Shown here: piece by piece, positions 59,170-64,000 of the stretch
Layout of the letters: the number at the start of each line of letters is the position of its first letter
Position numbering within the stretch: position 1 is the first letter of the stretch
From: CAZNGF01 sp964572855
GTDB taxonomy: Bacteria > Bipolaricaulota > Bipolaricaulia > RBG-16-55-9 > JAJCYT01
NCBI GenBank assembly: GCA_964572855.1
Contig: CAZNGF010000003.1
Location: 19,439 to 83,438, forward strand
Length of the DNA stretch: 64,000 nucleotides
Direction: 5' to 3'
Position numbers and translations under genes: made by a program
Notes under the pieces: generated by a model
The model's input: only the letters and a program-made list of their open reading frames with translations
Database searches by the model: none
What the model was told of the DNA's origin: nothing

Positions 59170-61709
59170 AGACGCTCCGTTCGCTGCTGTTGTCGTGTGG
59201 GTTGGTCGCGGTCGCGCTGGTTGCGCTGGGTTGGGCCCAGCCGGCCCCGCAGGGGATCGTGGTCGTGCCGGACTCGGAGCAAATTCGAGCCGACATCCGC
59301 CTGGCCAAGGACAGCTACCTGGTGGGCGAGCGCATCCAGATCGAGTACGAGGTGAGCGTCGACGCCTACGTCTACGTCATCGACATCGACGCCCAGGGGC
59401 GCGTGACGCAGCTGTTCCCGAACGCGTTCTCGCAGGACAACTTCGTGGAGGCGGGCACGCACGTGTTGCCCGACAAGCCGGCCTACAGCCTGGTGGTGAC
59501 CCCGCCGGCGGGCACCGAGTTCGTCCAGATCATCGCCTCGCTGCGCCCGCTGGCGCTGGGGCCGGAGGGCTTTGCGCAGAACTTCCCCGCCCTGGGCGAC
59601 GACCCCGAGGCGTTTGAAGCCGAAGCCCAGGCCGCCGTGCAGGGGATCGCGCCCCAGGGCGAGGTGGCCACGGCCTTCACGCAGTTCGAGGTGCGCACCC
59701 CCAGCTCCCAGACCAACCAGCGGCCCACGGCCGCGTTCTCGTTCTTCCCGGTCGACCCCGTGCGCGGCGAGCCCGTCACCTTCGACGCCTCGAGCTCGGT
59801 GGACCCGGACGGCCGCATCACGCGTTACGAATGGGACTTCCAGAGCGACGGGCGCGTGGACGCCACCGGCGTCCGCGTGAGCGTGCGGCTCAACACGGCG
59901 GCGACCTTCCCGGTCAAGCTCACGGTCACCGACGACGACGGGGCCGCGTCCACCATCACCCAACAGGTGCGGGTGCGCGCCCAGGCCGTGAACCAGCCGC
60001 CGATTGCGCGCTTCACGATCAGCCCCCTCCAGCCGCAGGTGGGCGAGTCCGTCAGCTTCGACGCCTCGAGCTCGTTCGACCCCGACGGGACGATTTCCCA
60101 ATACCTCTGGGACCTGAACGGCGACGGCCAGGTGGACCTCACGGGCCAGCGCGTGTCCGGGCGCTACAACAACGCCGGCACGGCCAGGGTGACGCTCACC
60201 GTGGTCGACGACCGGGGCGCGTCGAGCGCGAGCGCCCAGACGATCCAGGTGCGCTCGCAGGCCAACCAGCCCCCGCAGGCCAGCTTCANNNNNNNNNNNN
60301 NNNNNNNNNNNNNNNNNNNNNNNNNNNNNNNNNNNNNNNNNNNNNNNNNNNNNNNNNNNNNNNNNNNNNNNNNNNNNNNNNNNNNNNNGGCCAGCTTCAG
60401 CGTCAACCCGGCCCAGCCCCAACCGGGCGACACCGTGTTCTTCGACGGCACGGCCTCGTCGGACCCCGACGGGGTGATTGTGGAATACCGCTGGGACTTC
60501 CAGAGCGACGGGAGCGTCGACCTGCGCGGAGCGCGCATCTCGGCCACGTTCCAGAACGCCGGGACGTTCGACGTCACGCTCACCGTGGTGGACGACCAGG
60601 GGGCCACGGGCTCGACCACGACCACCGTGCGCGTGGGGACGTCGAACCAACCGCCGCAGGCGCGCTTCAGCTTCGACCCGCAAAACCCGACCACGTCGCA
60701 GTCCGTGTTGTTCGACGCCTCGAGCTCAACCGACCCCGACGGGGTCATCCGCGAGTACCGCTGGGACTTCAACGGCGACGGCGCTACCGACCTGAGCGGC
60801 CGGCGCGTCGCGACCCGCTTCCCCTCGCCGGGGACGTTCCGGGTCGTGCTCACCGTGGTGGACGACCGGGGCGCCACGGCCGCGACCGAGGCGTTCATCC
60901 GGGTTTCCGCGACGCAACAGCCGCCGCAGGCGCGCTTCACGGTCCAGCCCGGCACGATCCAGACGGGCGGCACGGCCGTGTTCGACGCCTCGGGCTCCGC
61001 GGACCCCGACGGGGTGATTGTGGACTACCGCTGGGATTTCCAATCCGACGGACAGATCGACCTCACGGGCCAGCGTGTGGCCGTGCGTTTCCAGTCGGCC
61101 GGCACGTTCCGCGTCACGCTCACCGTGGTGGACGACGACGGCCTGACGGGCTCGAGCTCGCAGTTCATCCAGGTGGGCCAGACCTCCTCGGCCACCGCCG
61201 CGGGCTACACGGTTGACACACCCGAGCCGGGCCTCATCCGCCTGCGCGTGCACGGTCAGGACAACTGGGCCGGCCAGAACCACGCCTTCAAGGCCGTGCT
61301 GGAAACGAACGGCGTGTTCAGTTCGGTGAGCCAGGCGGCCGAGGGCGCCGAGGGCGGACCCGCACCGCAGGGCGTGGCCCCGGTGCCCAGCGAGCCCAAG
61401 CCCACGGTCACGCTCGAAGGTCTGGTGCAGGACAAGGCGCTCACGTACCTGATCCGCGTGTCCGAAAACGCCACCGAGGTCAAGTTCACCCTGCAGCTCG
61501 ATTTGAACGCCGACGGCGAGCTGGAGACGCTCTCCAACGAGCGCGTGTCGCTGGGCGCCGGCGGCGTCCAGCCGCAGGACAACCCGTTCCTGTTCAAGTT
61601 CCGCGCCAACGAGCTGTTGCTCGGCGACGACGACTTGCAGGTGTGCCGCTTCCTGATCGACCGCCCGGGGTTCCGCATCACCTCGTGCGCGCCGCTCGGG
61701 GCGCTCTAA
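59166..61709 (+). CDS. Secreted DUF4384 protein with multiple PKD domains (interrupted by an assembly gap)
   Basis: At least 814 visible codons plus a 100-N gap. A signal peptide (SLLLSCGLVAVALVALGWA) is followed by a DUF4384 domain (about 35-150: IRLAKDSYLVGERIQIEYEVSVDAYVYVIDI). Then come PKD domains of about 87 residues, each with NQPP.A.F, FDASSS.DPDG, Y.WDF.SDG and VTLTVVDD; five to six are visible. The last 170 residues form a unique C-terminal domain (PEPGLIRLRVHGQDNWAG, YLIRVSENATEVKFTL, CRFLIDRPGFRITSC). ATG at 59166 has AGAGGGGG upstream. DUF4384 occurs in surface proteins linked to adhesion or secretion-associated complexes. PKD chains often act as extended extracellular spacers. 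Confidence 0.82.
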   Translation: MKTLRSLLLSCGLVAVALVALGWAQPAPQGIVVVPDSEQIRADIRLAKDSYLVGERIQIEYEVSVDAYVYVIDIDAQGRVTQLFPNAFSQDNFVEAGTHVLPDKPAYSLVVTPPAGTEFVQIIASLRPLALGPEGFAQNFPALGDDPEAFEAEAQAAVQGIAPQGEVATAFTQFEVRTPSSQTNQRPTAAFSFFPVDPVRGEPVTFDASSSVDPDGRITRYEWDFQSDGRVDATGVRVSVRLNTAATFPVKLTVTDDDGAASTITQQVRVRAQAVNQPPIARFTISPLQPQVGESVSFDASSSFDPDGTISQYLWDLNGDGQVDLTGQRVSGRYNNAGTARVTLTVVDDRGASSASAQTIQVRSQANQPPQASFXXXXXXXXXXXXXXXXXXXXXXXXXXXXXXXXXXASFSVNPAQPQPGDTVFFDGTASSDPDGVIVEYRWDFQSDGSVDLRGARISATFQNAGTFDVTLTVVDDQGATGSTTTTVRVGTSNQPPQARFSFDPQNPTTSQSVLFDASSSTDPDGVIREYRWDFNGDGATDLSGRRVATRFPSPGTFRVVLTVVDDRGATAATEAFIRVSATQQPPQARFTVQPGTIQTGGTAVFDASGSADPDGVIVDYRWDFQSDGQIDLTGQRVAVRFQSAGTFRVTLTVVDDDGLTGSSSQFIQVGQTSSATAAGYTVDTPEPGLIRLRVHGQDNWAGQNHAFKAVLETNGVFSSVSQAAEGAEGGPAPQGVAPVPSEPKPTVTLEGLVQDKALTYLIRVSENATEVKFTLQLDLNADGELETLSNERVSLGAGGVQPQDNPFLFKFRANELLLGDDDLQVCRFLIDRPGFRITSCAPLGAL
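60289..60388. other. Assembly gap of 100 N inside the PKD repeats
   Basis: Both edges of the gap carry GGCCAGCTTCA, the same point of a PKD repeat, so the contigs could overlap directly or lack one or more whole repeats. The reading frame is kept in either case. Confidence 0.95.
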
Positions 61710-61724
61710 GCGCGCACGTCGATC

Positions 61725-61752
61725 GCAGGGGCGCACGGCCGTGCGCCCCTGC
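61725..61752. repeat. Perfect 28-base palindrome (terminator or REP-like)
   Basis: Arms GCAGGGGCGCACGG (61725-61738) and CCGTGCGCCCCTGC (61739-61752). It lies just after the PKD gene; similar GGGGCGCACGG palindromes are known to me as dispersed repeats in bacterial genomes. Confidence 0.6.
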
Positions 61753-61807
61753 GCCTTTGGGGAAGGGGAGAGCGGGGCCGCGCGTGCTGCGGGTGCCGGA
61801 CAAAGGA

Positions 61808-61836
61808 CACGGGGGCGTCGTGCGGACGCCCCCGTG
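61808..61836. repeat. Inverted repeat with 12-bp stem
   Basis: CACGGGGGCGTC (61808-61819), loop GTGCG, GACGCCCCCGTG (61825-61836). Second of four hairpins between the converging PKD and dehydrogenase genes. Confidence 0.6.
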
Positions 61837-61840
61837 CGGT

Positions 61841-61871
61841 GCGCCTCATCCCTTTCCCAAAGCTGAGGCGC
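61841..61871. terminator. Inverted repeat with 8-bp stem
   Basis: GCGCCTCA (61841-61848) and TGAGGCGC (61864-61871), 15-base pyrimidine-rich loop. Possible terminator for either strand. Confidence 0.45.
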
Positions 61872-61889
61872 ACGTGCTCCAATGGGGTC

Positions 61890-61917
61890 GCGGGGACGCT
61901 GCGCGCAGTGTCCCCGC
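61890..61917. repeat. Nested palindrome, REP-like
   Basis: GCGGGGAC (61890-61897) and GTCCCCGC (61910-61917) enclose CTGCGCGCAG, itself a palindrome. It stands 14 bases from the end of the dehydrogenase gene and probably terminates its transcript. Confidence 0.55.
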
Positions 61918-61930
61918 ATTCGGTCACGCC

Positions 61931-63406
61931 CTAGAACTTGCGCGACCACTCCTTGGGCCAGCGCTCGATCACGACCTTCTTCTCGGTGTAGAACTCGATC
62001 GAGTCCCAGCCCTGGCCGTGCAGGTCGCCGAAGAAGCTGTCCTTCCAGCCCGAGAACGGGAAGTAGGCCATGGGCGCGGCCACGCCCAGGTTGATCCCGA
62101 TGTTGCCCACCTGGGCTTCATACCGGAACTTGCGCGCCGCCGCCCCGCTTTGCGTGAACAGGCAGGCCATGTTGCCGTAGTTCCCGCTGTTGACCAGCTC
62201 GATGGCCGCGTCCACGTCGTCGACGTGCATGAGGCTGAGCACGGGGCCGAAGATCTCGGTGCGCGCGAGCTCGCCGTCCGGCGGCACGTCGCCCAGCACG
62301 GTGGGCTTGACGAAGTGGCCCCCCTCGTAGCCCGAGATTTGGGCGTTGCGCCCGTCGACGATGGCCTTGGCGCCTTCCTGCACGCCTTTCTCGATCAGAT
62401 GTTCGATGCGGGCCTTGCTCTCGGCCGTGATCACGGGCCCCATTTCGACGCCCTCGTCGAGGCCGTAGCCCACCTTGCGGTTGCGGGCGGCCTCGCTGAT
62501 GGCCTCGGTGAACGGCGCGCGCGCCCCGCCCACGGTCACGGCGATCGAGGCCGCCAGGCAGCGCTGGCCGGCGCAGCCGAAGGCCGAGTCGGCCACGATG
62601 CGCTGCGTCGTGTCCATATCGGCGTCCGGCAGGATAATGATGGGGTTCTTGGCCCCGCCCTGGCACTGCGCGCGCTTGCCGTGGGCGGCGGCCTTGGCGT
62701 AGACGTGGCGCGCCACGTTGGTCGAGCCCACGAAGCTCACGGCGCGGATGCCGGGGTGCTCCAGGATGGCGTCCACGGTGTCCTTGGCCCCGTTGACGAG
62801 CTGGACCACGCCCGGCGGGAAGCCCGCTTGCTCGATGAGCCCCACGATCTTCTGCATGGTCATGGGCACGCGTTCGCTGGGTTTCAGAATAAAGCAGTTG
62901 CCGCAGGCCACGGCGTAGGGCAGGAACCAGAGCGGGATCATGGCCGGGAAGTTGAACGGCGTGATCGCGGCCACCACGCCCACGGGCTGGCGGATCATGA
63001 GCTCGTCGATGCCGGGGGCGATGTCCTCGTTATTGTAGCCCTGCATCATGGTCGGGATGCCGCAGGCCACCTCGACGTTCTCGATGCCGCGCTGGATCTC
63101 GCCCTTGGCCTCCTCGAACGTCTTGCCGCACTCCCGCGTGAGCGTGCGCGCGATCTCCTCGCGGTGTGTCTCCAGCAGCGTCTTGAGCTTGAACAGGTGC
63201 TGCACGCGCTCGCCGGGCGGCGTGCGGCGCCAATCAGAAAACGCGGCTTGCGCGCTCTGGACGGCGCGCTCAACCTCGCCGGCGGGCGAGAGCGGCACGC
63301 TGGCCAGCACCTCCCCGGTGGCGGGGTTCTTGACCTCGAGCGTGTCCGTGGATTGGGGTGATTCCCACTTACCGTTTACGTAGTTGAGCAGTTGGCTGCT
63401 TGCCAT
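61931..63406 (-). CDS. mmsA: CoA-acylating methylmalonate-semialdehyde dehydrogenase
   Basis: A 491-residue aldehyde dehydrogenase of the MmsA/IolA type, turning malonate- or methylmalonate-semialdehyde into acetyl- or propionyl-CoA with NAD+ in valine or inositol breakdown. Marks are [64 protein letters not shown] and the catalytic Cys in [17 protein letters not shown]; the usual active-site Glu of other aldehyde dehydrogenases is replaced (QCQGGAKN), a family trait. ATG at 63406. No iol genes adjoin, but the sugar operon at 19167-24984 with its Gfo/Idh/MocA enzyme could supply inositol-derived substrate; inference only. Confidence 0.92.
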   Translation of the reverse strand: MASSQLLNYVNGKWESPQSTDTLEVKNPATGEVLASVPLSPAGEVERAVQSAQAAFSDWRRTPPGERVQHLFKLKTLLETHREEIARTLTRECGKTFEEAKGEIQRGIENVEVACGIPTMMQGYNNEDIAPGIDELMIRQPVGVVAAITPFNFPAMIPLWFLPYAVACGNCFILKPSERVPMTMQKIVGLIEQAGFPPGVVQLVNGAKDTVDAILEHPGIRAVSFVGSTNVARHVYAKAAAHGKRAQCQGGAKNPIIILPDADMDTTQRIVADSAFGCAGQRCLAASIAVTVGGARAPFTEAISEAARNRKVGYGLDEGVEMGPVITAESKARIEHLIEKGVQEGAKAIVDGRNAQISGYEGGHFVKPTVLGDVPPDGELARTEIFGPVLSLMHVDDVDAAIELVNSGNYGNMACLFTQSGAAARKFRYEAQVGNIGINLGVAAPMAYFPFSGWKDSFFGDLHGQGWDSIEFYTEKKVVIERWPKEWSRKF

Positions 63407-63489
63407 GCGTCACCCCTTCGTGATTCATGTTCAGGTGATACGGGGGGCGATTATAGGGCACGGGCTTTCGCCGCGTCCAGCGCTTTGCG

Positions 63490-63519
63490 TTGACGCGGAG
63501 GCCACAACCGCCTTATGAT
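63490..63519 (+). promoter_or_regulatory. Promoter of the cyclic-nucleotide-binding protein gene
   Basis: TTGACG (63490-63495), 18-base spacer, TATGAT (63514-63519), 30 bases before the start codon. Confidence 0.6.
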
Positions 63520-63549
63520 GAGCCCATCGGGAAATCCCAAGGAGGACGT

Positions 63550-63996
63550 ATGCCCCTCAAAGCGGGTGACAAGCTGGACTACCTCAAGATGGTGCCGCTG
63601 TTTCAGACGCTCTCGCAGAAACAGCTCAAGTCCGTGGCGCAAAAGACGTATCAGGAGACGATTCCCGCCGGCAGTCCCATCGCCAAGCAAGGCACGCCCG
63701 GTCACGAGTTCTTCATCATCGTGGACGGCGTGGCCCGCGTCGAGCAGGACGGCAAGCTCGTGCGCACGCTCTCGCAGGGCGGCTACTTCGGCGAGATCGC
63801 GTTGCTGGACGGCCGGCTGCGCACGGCCAGCGTGCTGGCCGACACCGAGGTCCAGCTCCTGTGCGTGAACAAGTCGTCGTTCCGGCAACTGCTGGACGAC
63901 GTCCCCGGCCTCAAGGACAAGGTCATCCTGGCGCTCTCCAAGTACCTGCGCGCCGCCAGCGAGTCCGTCCACGACCTGGGCCAGCGCGCCAAGTAA
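63550..63996 (+). CDS. Cyclic-nucleotide-binding domain protein without DNA-binding domain
   Basis: A 148-residue protein that is essentially one cNMP-binding domain (about 15-130): KMVPLFQTLSQKQLKSVAQKTYQETIPAGSPIAKQGTPGHEFFIIVDG-type strands, then the phosphate-binding cassette GGYFGEIALLDGRLRTASVLA (GE-x-x-L and R-T-A). The R-T-A-S ending matches cyclic-nucleotide-binding cassettes. No helix-turn-helix follows, only a C-terminal helix (VILALSKYLRAASESVHDLG), so it is not a CRP-type regulator but a sensor or an anti-type partner. ATG at 63550 has AAGGAGG upstream. The gene ends close to the window edge; no neighbour is visible after it. Confidence 0.88.
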   Translation: MPLKAGDKLDYLKMVPLFQTLSQKQLKSVAQKTYQETIPAGSPIAKQGTPGHEFFIIVDGVARVEQDGKLVRTLSQGGYFGEIALLDGRLRTASVLADTEVQLLCVNKSSFRQLLDDVPGLKDKVILALSKYLRAASESVHDLGQRAK

Positions 63997-64000
63997 GAGG

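Noticed and set aside
59825..61216. Repeats in the PKD gene as a CRISPR array or tandem DNA repeat
   Set aside because: The repeats are about 260 bases, coding and diverged; they are protein-domain repeats and show no spacer structure.

Overview
The window is a high-GC (by eye about two-thirds G+C), gene-dense bacterial chromosome segment, almost certainly from a metagenome assembly: a run of exactly 100 N (60289-60388) interrupts a repetitive gene. It contains about 57 protein genes, no rRNA or tRNA that I can find, no CRISPR array and no insertion sequence. A C-terminal-Phe outer-membrane barrel-like protein (57765-58871) and many Sec-type secreted proteins suggest a diderm. The gene mix (MTH865-like protein, TreT-type trehalose synthase, sucrose-phosphate-synthase-like enzyme, Mrp antiporter, PKD-rich exoproteins, leaderless-looking genes) fits an uncultivated, possibly thermophile- or halophile-related lineage. 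Bipolaricaulota-like is my guess, not a demonstrated placement.

Layout. (1) 1-4070: a truncated oligoendopeptidase F gene, a DUF402 and an MTH865-like gene, a VOC protein and a tandem HxlR-type regulator divergent from one overlapping promoter, and PRPP synthetase. (2) 3885-15885, minus strand: one long operon led by a FadR-type regulator with an M28 peptidase, peptide-type ABC binding protein and two permeases, an alpha/beta hydrolase, a BPL_N amidotransferase-like protein, an Asp/Glu racemase, an amidohydrolase and an M20 deacylase. It looks like uptake and stepwise hydrolysis of peptides or amides, but no ABC ATPase is present. (3) 16033-17576: two secreted proteins, one a beta-propeller. 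(4) 17720-24984: ROK regulator divergent from a ribose/xylose-type sugar ABC operon that also carries a secreted beta-propeller and a Gfo/Idh/MocA dehydrogenase. (5) 25042-33108: pterin dehydratase, a Gly-rich exported protein, an AAA ATPase of lower GC, a VanX-type dipeptidase, SbcC/SbcD and a small exported protein. (6) 33469-38323: three consecutive secreted PKD proteins sharing a two-part module that I do not recognise as a named family; this is the strongest candidate for an undescribed system. (7) 38498-43019: DeoR-type regulator and a MalEFG-type sugar ABC transporter without ATPase, whose first permease carries a large extra membrane insert. (8) 43070-55578: sucrose-phosphate-synthase-like enzyme, a P-loop kinase, a HAD phosphatase, an extended PIMT, a full mrpABCDEFG operon and TreT, together suggesting an osmotic/sodium adaptation island. 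(9) 55542-63996: AlkX/YcaQ-like glycosylase, RHH regulator, barrel protein, a small coupled ORF with a DUF4384-PKD protein, CoA-acylating semialdehyde dehydrogenase and a cyclic-nucleotide-binding protein.

Regulation visible in the DNA includes several near-consensus sigma-70 promoters, a strong hairpin directly after the binding-protein gene in all three ABC operons, a palindromic -10 shared by two divergent promoters, a candidate structured RNA at 47003-47127, and palindromic REP-like repeats concentrated at 61725-61917.
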